Shown piece by piece: positions 43,748 through 54,281 of a stretch of DNA of 64,000 nt. Position 1 is the stretch's first letter. The number at the start of each line of letters is the position of its first letter. A program made the translations under genes and the position numbers. The notes under the pieces were generated by a model that was not told the DNA's origin, ran no database searches, and saw nothing but the letters and a program-made list of their open reading frames with translations. This DNA is from Metaphire vulgaris. Its lineage: Eukaryota > Annelida > Clitellata > Crassiclitellata > Megascolecidae. Location: positions 3,501,601 to 3,565,600 of the forward strand of contig CM030863.1 in the NCBI GenBank assembly GCA_018105865.1. The letters are read 5' to 3'.

Positions 43748-45031
43748 GCAGAGGCGTTGAACTGTTGACATCATGTAGTCAATTAACACACTGTCATTGC
43801 AAAAATTGATTAACCGCGCGGGAAAACATTTACAGCGATTCAATTGGCGATTTATAAAATTCTTAGCGCTTCGACTTACTTATAATGATTAGACGTATAG
43901 ATTTCAATAGACGTCTCCCGACCCCTTCTTCACACTCATATGTCCCAGCATAAGTTGAGTCAACTTTCTCTGCTGACAAAATAGTCGTTTGGTTGCTCTT
44001 AACAGTAAATGAATAACGGGCGACGTGGGCTTGAGGAACAGATTTTTCAGCGTAGATAATGTATCTATTAGTTCGATTAGTCTGATTCGTGAAAAACCAA
44101 TCTGCTTCAAAGTCTTTTTCTGTCTCACAATAGAAATCAATTCGACTTCCAACAACAGCATATTGAAACATTTCCTCCGCAAATTGACATCGGATCACGG
44201 ACACTGAAACGTTCACCATGAACATCGTTAACAGCTCTCACTATCATTAAATGAATAGAGATAAGATCTAAAAAGAACTACTTTGCCGAACAGATGAATA
44301 ACGCAAACTAAGTCAGCGAGAATTCAACCAAATATCAAGCCCATTAAAAAATTTAACTGATTTCTGGCACAATGGGCGCAAGCATTAGGATTTAGGACCG
44401 AAATTTAAAAATTCACCCATTATCACAAGACTGTGCTCTTGCAAAGTTAATTTTACATGTAAGGGGCCGTCCAAAAATGACGTCTGGCGATTTTAGCAGT
44501 TTTTACTCCCTCCCCCTCGTACACGTCGCCACAAACGTCAGACCCATCAAATATGACGTCACAACCCCTTAAACCCTCTAAATCTTTTCAATGTCAACAA
44601 AATTCTTCAACTCACTTTTTTATTGAATGAGGCAGGTATTGCAATAAATTTGTTTGAAAATATTCATTACAATTACTGTATTATAGTAATAACGATATTC
44701 TGACATTTTTCAAATTCTTTTGAAAAGAAAATATACTAATTCTAAGTGCAAAATATTAGACTACCAAGTAGAGCGAACATTAGTTACTAATAATTATTCG
44801 CGATTTTCATAAAAATGCGGCATTAATAGCAATGGGCCTATTTAGTATTATGTGACGTCACATTTCTGAAGAACCCCCTTCCCGTTGACACACATCACCA
44901 CGACTGTTCGAACCCTTCCCCCTAAGTGCGTGAGGTCATTTATAGACAACTCCGAAGTCAATGCTTTTCAAATACATCTAGAAATACTTACAAAGTACAA
45001 CCAGCGTCTCGGAAAAGCCTCTGATATCCAT
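35161..45031 (-). CDS. Ig-domain type I membrane receptor, copy A
   Basis: Exons on the minus strand: 45031-44992 (signal peptide start, MDIRGFSETLVVL), 44203-43880 (Ig V-like), 43182-42982 (Cys-rich), 42067-41924 (stalk) and 41502-41413 (transmembrane, IIIVVCAVVGFTLL then KRR). Every junction is phase 1 with AG/GT borders, and internal exons are multiples of three (324, 201, 144, 90). The Ig exon has FYCE, DADWFF-type strand C (EADWFF) and DSTYAGTYEC, the conserved Cys-Trp-Cys pattern. The stalk is Ser/Thr/Asn-rich (HQCASTSSENASTSTISAS). Candidate cytoplasmic exons, all entered in phase 1, follow: 40864-40818 (EYLDL, cut short by a LINE), 39645-39577 (AIYHSIDD), 37190-37119 (TLYHSIDD), 35544-35411 (HYTSMN) and 35282-35161 (SYTSIN, stop). 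How they combine is unknown; alternative splicing is likely. The protein would sit at the cell surface; an immune or self-recognition role is inference from architecture. Confidence 0.72.
36293..36934. mobile_element. hAT-type element, CAGTGGCGGTTCCAG, with nested MITE
   Basis: Starts CAGTGGCGGTTCCAGAAATC and ends ACATGGTGGAACCGCCACTG, related to 17423-17744. Modules TGACAAGAAAATAAACGTCATC (split across 36724-36745) and TGACAAGC plus A-run (36865-36883) are present. Target duplication is not obvious. A second element lies inside at 36418-36689. Confidence 0.82.
36418..36689. mobile_element. nested hAT-type MITE
   Basis: Starts CAGGAGTTTAATTGAGCCGG and ends TAATTTAACCACTG, with duplication CCACTAAA/CCACTAAT (36410-36417 and 36690-36697, one mismatch). 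It was therefore inserted later than the surrounding element. The core holds GGATC-rich sequence related to the ends of 5161-6417. Confidence 0.75.
37119..37190 (-). CDS. candidate tail exon with YHSI motif, copy A
   Basis: 72 nt in phase 1-1 between TTTATAG and TCAG|GTTGG. It encodes IENDRPIEDHHPETLYHSIDDRS, close to the exon at 39645-39577. TLYHSI resembles an ITIM-like YxxI motif with Thr at -2. No counterpart was found in copy B. Confidence 0.5.
37340..37555. mobile_element. hAT fragment, right end only
   Basis: The right end reads CAAAGAGGGTTGATAACCACTG, the reverse of the CAGTGGTT(A/C)TCAACCCT hAT terminus. Modules CGAGCAAAACAAGGTCATCA (37340-37359) and GCAAGCAAAA...GGTCATCACC (37431-37450) lie inside. 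The left terminus was not found. Confidence 0.55.
37930..38398. repeat. ~225-bp tandem duplication
   Basis: Two diverged units (about 37930-38155 and 38156-38398) share ACAGATAG...CCTAACRAA, AAATCCGRCCAATC, CAGACCTCA and CATTGAGAGTTTCG blocks. No coding signal seen. Confidence 0.75.
38554..38823. mobile_element. Harbinger-like MITE, GTGGCCGTCC termini
   Basis: Begins GTGGCCGTCCATAAAATACG and ends TTTTTGGACGGTCCC, followed by TTA. Related to the GGGGCCGTCC elements at 44463 and 45921. An internal GTGTCGTCCATTAATTATGTC suggests a composite. Confidence 0.6.
39139..39440 (-). mobile_element. RTE-like LINE 3' fragment
   Basis: The minus frame reads YAGHIMRGSSTEQATVLLEG, ERPRREWLDDVKEH and KTEQSGNNS, the C-terminus of an RTE-type ORF. 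It is bounded on the right by a hAT-like AGATGTCCATGGGTCC end followed by CCCAACC repeats (39440-39560), also seen at 49070-49175. Confidence 0.75.
39577..39645 (-). CDS. candidate tail exon with IYHSI motif, copy A
   Basis: 69 nt in phase 1-1 between TTTTTTAG and TCAG|GTTGG, encoding IENDPAVEDQPEAIYHSIDDCS. Paralogous to 37190-37119. The acidic lead-in and YHSI motif suit a cytoplasmic signalling exon. Confidence 0.5.
40312..40845 (-). mobile_element. 5'-truncated LINE that cuts a receptor tail exon
   Basis: The minus strand starts at about 40843 with ISDYMMSVLHWLPYPARVEFR, continues with frameshifts through VGPILWNTLDASMRG and LFLKRLKTYLF, and has a 3' UTR ending GGCGCTATACAG...CATTTCATTAC. 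It then enters (AAT)n at 40395-40312. Its 5' truncation point falls inside the phase-1 exon that in copy B reads KYLDLRVYF, so only EYLDLR remains upstream in copy A. Confidence 0.8.
40818..40864 (-). CDS. tail exon with YLDL motif, truncated by LINE (copy A)
   Basis: After TTTTCAG, the phase-1 frame reads RTDLEYLDLR, then four codons of LINE-derived sequence and a TGA. Copy B continues for another 22 codons. If used, it gives copy A a shortened tail ending soon after the YLDL motif. Confidence 0.55.
41020..41205. repeat. (CTCTGT)n-type pyrimidine repeat
   Basis: CTCTGTCTCTCTGT-rich block in both duplicons (here and 52665-52790), with different lengths. The open frames rich in Ser, Leu and Val are artefacts. 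Confidence 0.9.
41413..41502 (-). CDS. exon: transmembrane segment of receptor copy A
   Basis: 30 codons in phase 1-1 between TTTTCAG and GTAAGAT. GDKQ is followed by about 22 hydrophobic residues (IIIVVCAVVGFTLLTILSVAML) in two runs and a TKRR stop-transfer. This sets the topology as type I. Confidence 0.82.
41750..41850 (+). mobile_element. RTE-like LINE scrap
   Basis: The plus strand encodes RTMSYAGHVMRGS, the motif seen at 39139-39440 and 54620-55161. It lies between the stalk and transmembrane exons of copy A and is absent at the same place in copy B. Confidence 0.55.
41924..42067 (-). CDS. exon: Ser/Thr-rich stalk of receptor copy A
   Basis: 48 codons in phase 1-1 between TTGCCAG and GTAATT. 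The sequence (NAKLFTDHALNESRPS, HQCASTSSENASTST) suits a glycosylated stalk before the membrane. The copy B exon (53669-53526) has the same length and few changes. Confidence 0.72.
42213..42462. repeat. ~122-bp tandem duplication
   Basis: GCTTGAAAAGCCGTGCTCTT and AAGTCAACACCGATCAA...CATCCTCTAT occur twice, about 122 bp apart. Copy B holds one diverged unit near 54300-54420. Confidence 0.8.
42982..43182 (-). CDS. exon: Cys-rich extracellular domain of receptor copy A
   Basis: 67 codons in phase 1-1: PALCNANGNVSAVGN, ELYCSFSVDRNNSSDDRW, LCVNGAQWQC, LYFGCS. Five cysteines and several sequons; no known domain is certain. Copy B has the same exon with one codon fewer. A 2-bp indel lies just past the TCAG|GTTCGA boundary, supporting this donor. 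Confidence 0.7.
43405..43608. mobile_element. hAT-type MITE, CAGAGGCGTAGCGAG termini
   Basis: The 204-bp element starts CAGAGGCGTAGCGAGTGGG and ends CCCTCTCTACGCCTCTG; flanks AGACCTAC/AGGCCAAC match at six of eight. Module CGACC, T-rich, CTCGTCAGG lies at 43516-43542. Right-end scraps of the same family occur at 32632-32672 and 48090-48124. It is absent at the matching place in copy B. Confidence 0.82.
43690..43746. repeat. (AAT)n microsatellite shared by both duplicons
   Basis: The copy B counterpart is split by the gypsy element (56423-56496 and 61349-61407). Flanks AACAATAACAACAAC and AGCAG...CTGTTGACATCATG match between copies. Confidence 0.92.
43880..44203 (-). CDS. exon: Ig V-like domain of receptor copy A
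   Basis: 108 codons between GTTTCAG (44210-44204) and the donor GTAAGT (43879-43874). The phase 1-1 exon is typical of single Ig domains. It shows Cys (FYCE), Trp (DWFF) and D-x-A-G-x-Y-x-C, with three N-glycosylation sequons (NQT, NRT, NQT). The upstream ATG of the longer open frame lies in the intron and is not used in this model. Confidence 0.85.
44463..44953. mobile_element. Harbinger-like MITE, GGGGCCGTCC termini
   Basis: Starts GGGGCCGTCCAAAAATGACG after TAA, ends with an eroded GAGGTCATTTATAGACAACTCC. It is an inverted relative of 45921-46338 and occupies copy A intron 1 between the signal-peptide and Ig exons. It is not present in copy B. Confidence 0.72.
44992..45031 (-). CDS. exon 1: signal-peptide start of receptor copy A
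   Basis: ATG at 45031, 13 codons plus one base, then donor GTAAGTAT. Joined to the Ig exon it gives MDIRGFSETLVVLLSVIRCQ, a short hydrophobic leader. Copy B is the same length with IIAF in place of IRGF. Confidence 0.68.
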
Positions 45032-45245
45032 CCGTTGAAATTTATAACGGCTAAACGGGCGTCTTGATAACAATAGGCTATGTGCATACACTACGATTCC
45101 GCTGTTGAAGCAAATCACGACGCTAAACAGATGTCTCTGTATACATTTATGAAGAGGACCAACTTGGGCAAACACAGCAGTATAGATCCATTAACATCAC
45201 GGACATAATTGCTCAGCGTCAGTCGCATAGCGTTGTGTAAGTGAC

Positions 45246-45514
45246 CAGTGGCGTATCCAGGATTTTCGGAAGGGAGGTTTGGTTTTGACTTTTGACCGTA
45301 ACCAAATTTCGAAAAATCTTGACAAGCAAAAAAAGAGAAAAGGTCGTCACCTAGCATCTAGCAGCTCCTACATTATTTGGGCCGACAGCGCCAAGAGGGG
45401 GATTTTGACCCCCAAAACCTCGTCCGAAAGTAAAAATGCGTGGATGAAGATTAATGTTTTACCGTCGGCACCCAAAGGGTGGCTTAACCCTCAACCCTTT
45501 TGGCTACGCCTCTG
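45246..45514. mobile_element. hAT-type MITE, CAGTGGCGTATCCAG termini
   Basis: The 269-bp element starts CAGTGGCGTATCCAGGATTT and ends CCCTTTTGGCTACGCCTCTG; flanks TAAGTGAC/CATGTGAC match at six of eight. Related to 13838-14124. Module TGACAAGC, A-rich, GGTCGTCACC lies at 45320-45351. It sits at the right edge of duplicon A. Confidence 0.83.
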
Positions 45515-45920
45515 CATGTGACTATGTCACGTTCTACTATGTATTTAGCCATATGACCACTTTGACTTTGATAAAAATATTTGTGTTCAGTAAGTATCTA
45601 ATAATAATAATAATAATAATATAATTGTTGTCAAGGCAGAAAATGAAACAGTATTGTTAGTCACCAGAATTCTGACCTCACTTAAGATCACGCGATGGAA
45701 GATATAATTGCATGTTTCTGTTATTTGCTAATAATTATATGGATACCGGATGAAATACAATGATAGGCCTTTGCTTACCGAGTACTACGAGTAGAGTTCA
45801 TTATGCTGCGCTGCGTTAGGTTTAGTGAGTTTAGAGTTAAGTGGGCTTTGCTTTAGACATGCATATATATGGCATGCATTTAAAATACTGAGGTTTATGA
45901 ATTTTTATGAAACTGCATAC

Positions 45921-46338
45921 AGAACCGTCCATGTCACGCACTTAGGGGGAGGGGTTCAAACATTTGTGACGATGTGTGACTACGGGCGGAGGGGTTTCCA
46001 GAAATGTGACGTCACATAATACTAAATATTGCTATTGGTACCGCAATGCTAAAGGTTAGGGTATCTTACACTTAATTTAAAAAATAATTTGAAAAAGGTT
46101 CTGAATTTCGCTTCGACTATAATAATTATAATGAGTATTTTTAAATGAATTTATTGCAATACCCGCTTCATTCAAGAAATAAGTGAACTGAAACATTAAT
46201 TTTGACATGAAAAAGATGGGGGAGGTCAACGCGTTGAGACGTCATTTTTAATGGGTCCGACTTTTTGTGACGACTTGTGACGAAGGACAGGGGGTCAAAA
46301 ACTGCCAAAATCGTGTGACGTCATTTATGGACGGCCCC
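45921..46338. mobile_element. Harbinger-like MITE, inverted relative of 44463-44953
   Basis: The left end reads GAACCGTCCATGTCACGCAC and the right end GTCATTTATGGACGGCCCC, followed by TAA. Long stretches (TGTGACGTCACATAATACTAA) are the reverse complement of the element at 44463. Confidence 0.72.
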
Positions 46339-46377
46339 TAAACCGGTCTTGAACGTGAGCTAGCGTAAATTAAAGAA

Positions 46378-46725
46378 TTGGTATTCCGTGGCGAAGCAAA
46401 AGATATCTCCTTCCTTGCTTTCTATAACGACCATTACTGTGCCAAACTGCCCTCTAATGCTTTAATATTATTTATAGAGTAGTATGTTTAGAACACCATT
46501 ACTTTAATATTGATCAGCTATGCAGCATTGCTATCGAAGTATTGCTATATTATACTATGCCAATAATTGATATTATTATCAACAATGTTAATTGACAAAT
46601 TTGATAATGTTTTTGGGATCAGGTGGCGAGGCAAAAGATATATCCATTCTTCCTTTCTTACTTTCTATGACGACCATTACTGTGCCAGACTGTCATCCAA
46701 TGCTTTAATATTATTTTTAAGTTTA
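46378..46725. repeat. direct repeat of ~105 bp
   Basis: GGCGAAGCAAAAGATAT...ACGACCATTACTGTGCC...AATGCTTTAATATTATTT occurs at 46390 and again, diverged, at 46625. No coding signal seen. Confidence 0.72.
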
Positions 46726-47347
<622 letters not shown>

Positions 47348-47574
47348 TGATTTTAAGTGGTTTAGGAGGCTAAGTAAGCCTGTCTGAAAACCACTGTTGT
47401 CGCACTGTTGCCACACGTTGTCGCACATCTATTCATAACCAGTGCAGCCACACATTTCTGTGCATGGAAGACTGTTTGATCGACATTTGCATGCTGCATT
47501 ACACCAGTTGGAGCGCAAGGCATTTCGCGCATGACTGGCACCAGCTGACCGTCTATGCCATTTATGGAAATGCA

Positions 47575-47833
47575 TTCATTGTCAACAGGTGATGGCAGTT
47601 TTGGATATTGTTATTCATCTTGTCTTCGGTGACAGATCCTTCCGGAGGGGCAATCCGAGTTTGCGGAACTCTCTGCCGAAGAACGTGACAATTGTGACCT
47701 CCCCTGATCTGTTTATCAAGTGCCTTAAGACGCATATGTTTAATATCTCTTATAGTGTTCATTGTTAAGCGCTTTTGACTTTAGTCTTCACTGTGCTTAC
47801 TGCGCTCTATAAATTGTCTTAATAATAATAATA

Positions 47834-47909
<76 letters not shown>

Positions 47910-47910
47910 C
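47575..47910 (+). mobile_element. CR1/L2-like LINE 3' end with (AAT)n
   Basis: The plus strand gives DRSFRRGNPSLRNSLPKNV and LFIKCLKTHMFNIS, the LINE C-terminus. The 3' UTR follows to GCGCTCTATAAATTGTC and passes into (AAT)n at 47820-47909. The copy is 5'-truncated. Confidence 0.85.
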
Positions 47911-50900
47911 CAAAGCCCATATCATTGCCTGGAAATTGACTCTTTTTAGTGCTGGAACGAATGCTGCTTGTGTAGACGGTAATTTTTTGTCGCAGATTGA
48001 AGAGGCACAGAAGGAAAATAAGTGACGACCTTTTTCCTTGTCAAAATTCTAGATTTTTCGCAAGTTAAAGGGGAGCCATCAGTAAGTTTTGCCCAGGGGC
48101 GCCGGATACCCTCGCTACGCCTCTGTTCGAACCCGCTACCTCCCGATTCCATGACAAGTATCGTACTACTATTCCACGCGTCCCTATATGGAATACCCTA
48201 TCGAACCAGAATATTGCTCAAGTTAGTTTAATTTTGTGTATTCATTGTTACCTTTATAATACCAGTGGAACAGCCGAATTTTCTTCTCCTGTTTGATGAC
48301 GCGTAAGCTATACGCATTCATTTCATTATTTGTAATTCTCATTTGCTGCACGTTGTACTGATAGCTTTAGTAGCCTAAAATACTGAATATAATCATAATC
48401 ACAAAGTAGTAAAAAGGCTAACCTTTATGGTATACACGAAGGCTTTCCGCGAATTGTAAAATACGCATGTAAAGATTTCAAGATCGTGGACAGTAAAGAG
48501 ATGACTACTTGTAACAAGTGTAACAAACGTATCCAAGATAAGCTCTCAGTCACAATACAACATTGCTGTTGGCTATGCTGTGTTTTGCAATATTCTATTT
48601 AATCCTTTTTTAATTTTGTGATTCGAATATAGACATCGATTCTGGTTTTTCCCTTTTTGACTGTTTTGTCTGACAGAGGTCGGTCCTTGTCCTTGATCCT
48701 TAGTTTTTGTCGTTCTTGTGCCTGGTGGTTCTGTCCTCATCCTTGGTGTGGGTCATGTTGAATTCGAACCTCGAACAACCTGAAAATATCTTTCTATCTT
48801 GCCTATTGCCAACTAGTTGTGACCGGTTTCAAGCAATGTGCCAGGCAAGTAAATAAAAGCCGACTCTGTTTATCCATCCACATGATATAATCGATCTGAA
48901 TTGTGAAGGTCCAGTATGTACAGACTACTGAATTCGTTGCAAGTGATGAAATCTAGACTAACGTATATGGCGTCATTAGCACATGGAAAGTCCATATAAC
49001 ACAATACAAGAATCTATGGATATTATTAGTAGGCCAAAACAGACCACGTGGTTAACAGGTGCAGACGTGGCTAAAATGTATAGATTCACAAAATCCAACC
49101 CAACCCATTAATTTTTCAAAAATATGGACCCAACCCAACCCAACCCATAGGTTAAACCAACCCATGGACAACTCTGGTCCAGGTCAAAAAGATAGGATTT
49201 AGTCTTGTTCTAAAATTTGATATTGAATTAGCAATGCGCACATGGTTAGGCAATAAGTTCTTGAACCTTGGACAGCAGCAGAGAATGCACGGGTGCCAAA
49301 GACTTAGATTCCATGAAAAACCGAATACAATTGCGTATAAGAAAATGAAAACCTGTAAGAATTGAGAATATTGCGCTTTTTTGGCATACATAGCAAACTA
49401 AATTATAAGAAACAAAGCCAATAGTTTCATAGATGTGCTAAGGCAGTCAAATGTTTCACGCAATTAGGAATGCGATCGTGCATATCGAATATAAACTTGG
49501 AAACAGCAGTCATTATTCAACACACTGTGAACAGATCAAAAAGTATATCTAAATCATAATATTTCGTAGTAAATTGACCTTCACGAGAAACTTGTTGCCA
49601 CGCAACGAATTTGGCGATTAAGACACTCGGTAATATAAAAATATTAATATGAATATAAGTCCGTAAAATGTTTTGTAATGCTTCTTTAGTATTTACAATA
49701 TACTGTAATTTACAGTATACTGCAATGGAAATTTTCGGCAGTTTCCGCGTCTCTGCCCCATTGTGCAAAAGACGACCGTTCACTGGAAACGTACAGCCAA
49801 TATTCAGCGCACTTTGAATAGATTGAAAATCCACCTGAATAAGAAAAAATCGCGTTAAATTGACCTTCATTGGAAGAGATTGGAGCGAATAAGATATCCG
49901 GTTATATATAATTGTTACTATTGTAAAATAATTCCCTAAAATGTTTTGCAAAACTTCTTTCTATTTGCACTGTAGCATTTGTTCTGCATGAAAGATCCGA
50001 TCATGTATCTTTGCATATCTTTCCTTTGACTCTTGACGGTATTTTCTTGTTATCTAGGAGACAGGCCGTTTCACAAAATATCTTTTACCCGTGCTTCAAA
50101 TCGATTGACATCTACCGTTTTTATTCATTAAACCCCCGTTAAAATCTAAACTTTTCACATATAATTCGTTTCTGCTCTCTTTGCCGGCTATTTCCACTAT
50201 CTCCTCTGTTTTCGAGCATTGCATAACTTCGGTTTTCTTGACATTGACGCTTAGTACCTCAATGTTCGTAGTTACACAGTCGAGGAGTTAAACTATAAAA
50301 GTAAATTAGTATAATAATAAATTGCCATAAAGAGAGAGGTTACCGCTTGTTATGCACAGGTCGAATAGGCTAAGGCTACCAGCATTTTGAAGACAAAGAG
50401 AGCTTATGAGAACAGCCGGTGGTCAATTCAGTTCACACTAGGAGCTCGGTAAGAAGACTATTGGTATTGTCCAGTTATTCCGTTATTTGAAGAACTGTGG
50501 AATAAGTAAAATAATCGGGTGATGGCGAAAGACAGAATTTTGAGTTGTATCATTTTTCAACTAACGCTTTCTTTAATGAAGACAGCTATGCAGAATTTAG
50601 TTATGAAATTAATTAAGAACTTATCTGAACCTTGAGTATCACGAACAGCGTATACCTCAACCCTCTCACTCCTTTCACAGGAGGACATCTTCATAAGCTA
50701 CTATAATTTAAAAATATATCATGAAGTTATCAACACAATATAGAAAAGGTGTGCAAATTCTGTATTCCTCTGAAGTAAAAATAACAAATTAAATAGATAT
50801 AACCATCACATTATTAGAAGTTTGACGTTGTAAGCATTAGCAAAGCAAAGCAATTTAGTTGAAGAAAGAATATGACTACAATAGCCTTCAATTTCAAAAA

Positions 50901-50928
50901 ATAGAGCACAATATGCTAAAAATTCTTT

Positions 50929-51294
50929 TTAAAATATAAGCGGAATTTCTGCTTGATAACCTGGAGCTCCCTCAAGTCTTCGATTTATGGGAGTATAACT
51001 ATGCTCTTCTGTCGATCGACCGATTCCGAATTCTACAAAAGATTTCAGTTATTCAATGATTGAATACCAAGAAATTTTGGCTGCACCGAAAGATTCCCGT
51101 TTCCATATTAAAAAATATCAAAGAAATAATATGGCTACAAGAGCCTACAATTTCAAAACATAGTGCACAATATGCTAAAATTCCTTTTTAAAACATTAGC
51201 GGAATTTCTGCTTGATAACCTGGAGCGCCATCAATAGGTCCCAGATTAATGTGAGTATAATTTTTCCCTTTTGTTGATCGATCAGTTTCGAATT
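50929..51294 (-). CDS. two tandem cytoplasmic tail exons, copy B
   Basis: Counterparts of 35161-35544. Both have a TTTTGTAG acceptor, phase-1 entry and GAPGYQAEIP before an in-frame stop. The Y+3 positions are Ile in NYTHI and SYTPI. The repeat unit is about 260 bp. Confidence 0.65.
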
Positions 51295-53835
51295 CTACAA
51301 AATATTTAAAAATAATTCAATAATTGAATAAAAAATCTTGGTTGCGCTTATAGTCTCCAGTTTTCATATAAATAGAAATATAATTACAAAAAATGGAGTT
51401 TTGTAAGCGTTAAAAGATATCGAAGAACATACATGTAGATTCAGCAAATCAAGAGCTCAAAATGTAAGTAGAAGGTTACTTAATGTACAAATCTTAAATT
51501 TGAAACATAAGGAGCTATTTTAAACAAAAATGAAAGTACGTATTAATTCTGTCATTTTATACTCAATTGCAATATATAAATAAATAATATAGCAAGGTAG
51601 AATGTTCCCTTTGAATTCAAGTAGAACGTTCTGTGCCTGAAAAAATCTGGGAAATAATACAATAGGCAATCGAATTCTATCAGTGAAAAGGACAGGCCCT
51701 GGAAACAACTGTATTTAGAATGACAATAATTATCTATCACAACCAGCCAGAAACACTGCTTAATGGCGTGTACACTCTTTAAAAAGCAATGTGAGGTGTA
51801 ATGGTAGGGCCTAATCATATCCTATACTGATTCGATTTTCAAATATCACCATAATGGTGTTAATTAATTATTTATGATGATATTAATTACTTATTTATGA
51901 TGGTACAAATTAATTAGTAAAAGAAAGTTAATGCAGACAATTAATGGTAGGCTACCACTAGTATACAGACAGCATGGCATAAGCAATTAACTGCGTAGGT
52001 CTATGTATCTCAACACTTATATCTGAAGTATACGAAGCCGAGGCTTATAAGGCCACCGCGATGCTAACGACCGTCGAGGACTGGATAGTTTGTTGCCAGA
52101 GGTCAGTCCTCTATGACCTCAATATCGCATGTTCGACTTTAACCCCAGTATTGCACAGATAATATTACAATTAACAAATGCAATTTACCCACAGTGCTGT
52201 AGAAATTAAACCGAAAGTAGACGAATTTATTGTTAAGGGAAGAAAGATCACGATCTCAAAGACGGAAAGAAAGTAAAATATCTATCTTTCGGCCATGACT
52301 GTATAGTCTATTTATGACCATCCATGGTGTCGGTGTTAGAAATTAGTTCTGTCGTCGTATACTCCATAATATACAATGCTAAGATTTCCAATTAATTTAA
52401 CACAAAGTGTTACTTGCTATGTGTGATGTCTGTTCGTCCTATGGTTTTTCTTTTCCAGCAATCTGCAAAATACACTCGAAGATCTAAATATTTGAAACCA
52501 GTCCTGGCTGAAAAGTTAGTATCGATGTCATAGTAACGAAACTGTAAAAATGCTAATTAATCAAATAGCAACGACACATTTTCGCTCATTTTATCTAGAA
52601 TAATTCAATAGTGAAACTTCGGAGTAAGCGCTTTCTGTTGCAGGTCCAAATTTATGAACATGTCCCTTTGTCTCTATATCTCTCTCTGTCTGTCTATCTG
52701 TTTGTCTCTCTATGTTCCTCTGTCTCTCTGCCTAAGTCTGTCTCTGTTTCTAGCTCTCTCTATCTCTCTGTCTCAACTTCTCCATATGGCTTTCCTCTAC
52801 AGCTTGTTTTGTTGTGCCGCACTCCTGAATAATTTCAAACAAATTTTATTAATAATTGATCTTTATCGCTACAAATTATAAATATCATGATAAACCATCC
52901 AAAGTATCCGTCACAGCTCAAATTAAAAAAGAGATCTTACTTCTACGTTTTGTCAGCATTGCAACTGATAATATTGTCAACAGAGTGAATCCACCAACGA
53001 CAGCGCAGACAACGGTTATAATCTGTTTATCGCCTGAAAATATATTTCAATCAATTTGCCGAAAAATAGAAACGGACGATGAAAGTTGTAAAGCTTATTT
53101 CCAGTGTCATGCATTACATTTTATAACAAAACATGAAATTATATTTTTATAAATAACAGCTGATTTGGCTAATAAGAATAATACACATAATGGAAACAAG
53201 GATACCAAAAGGGAAATATAATTCCCGCCAAGAGGTACCTAATGAATTTATATCTTACATAGTAATGCAAGATTATTGAAGAATTAACATATACACCAAG
53301 TCAACGATGAAACTTTTAAACAGATAGGCCTATGACATGAAATATTGTGCAAAGACAGAGTTTGCAAATACTTGCCAAATTTAACCAAGGAGTGTTTTAG
53401 GTCTACAATTGCCATTAGAAACCGTACTGTTCCGCTACTTAAACCAAATATAAAATAGCCTCAAATTGTAGTAAACAATTGTTTGAACGCCACTTATTGC
53501 TGCCCATCTTACTACTCTTAGCTACCGTGACTTATTAAGGTCATTGACGCACTGATTGTTGAAGTGGATGCGTTCTCAAAAGAAGTTGACGCACATTGAT
53601 GACTGGCGTTAATGAGAAGCGAAGGTCTGCTCTCGTTAAGTGCATGGTCCGTGAATAGTTTTGCATTTGCTGGAAAGGACGAACAATAAACATCTTTATT
53701 CCTCAGTCAGATATGAAATATAAAATATCATTGAACAACTGAATTTATGGATGAAATATAGTTTACATGCGTTACGGGCAGAAGCGAAGTCTTATAAGAA
53801 GAAGGCCACTCCACTGCAGTAACAACAACAACATC

Positions 53836-53896
<61 letters not shown>

Positions 53897-54153
53897 GCAG
53901 CAGCAGTAGTAGTAATAGTAGTCGTAGTAGTAGTCGTAACAATAGTAGTAGTAGTAGTAGTAGCAGCAGCGGCAGCAGCGGCAGCAGTAGTAGTAGCAGT
54001 AGCAGCAGTAGCAGCAGCAGCAGCAGCGGTGCCAGCAGTGGTGGCAGCAGCAGTGGTGGTGGTGGTGGCAGCAGCAGTGGTGGCAGCAGTGGTGGTGGCA
54101 GTGGCAGTGGCAGCAGTGGTGCAGCAGGTGCAGCAGCAGGTGGTGCAGGTGGT

Positions 54154-54185
<32 letters not shown>

Positions 54186-54210
54186 CAGCAGCAGTAGCAG
54201 CAGTAGTAGC

Positions 54211-54281
<71 letters not shown>

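Larger units (their letters stand above)
32590..45240. repeat. segmental duplication, copy A
   Basis: Blocks in this stretch match copy B (48050-62560) in the same order and orientation: 32590-33420 with 48050-48760; 33440-35935 with 49180-51685; 38900-39010 with 52380-52470; 40855-41750 with 52495-53490; 41900-42230 with 53510-53820; 42600-43410 with 55590-56360; 43750-44330 with 61400-61990; 44980-45240 with 62340-62560. Differences are mostly transposon and microsatellite insertions. The shared unit carries one receptor gene with its downstream tail exons. Confidence 0.85.

Noticed and set aside
44204..44225. MFMVNVSV as the true N-terminus of receptor copy A
   Set aside because: It precedes the GTTTCAG acceptor; a better leader exon in matching phase lies at 45031-44992, and the same holds in copy B.
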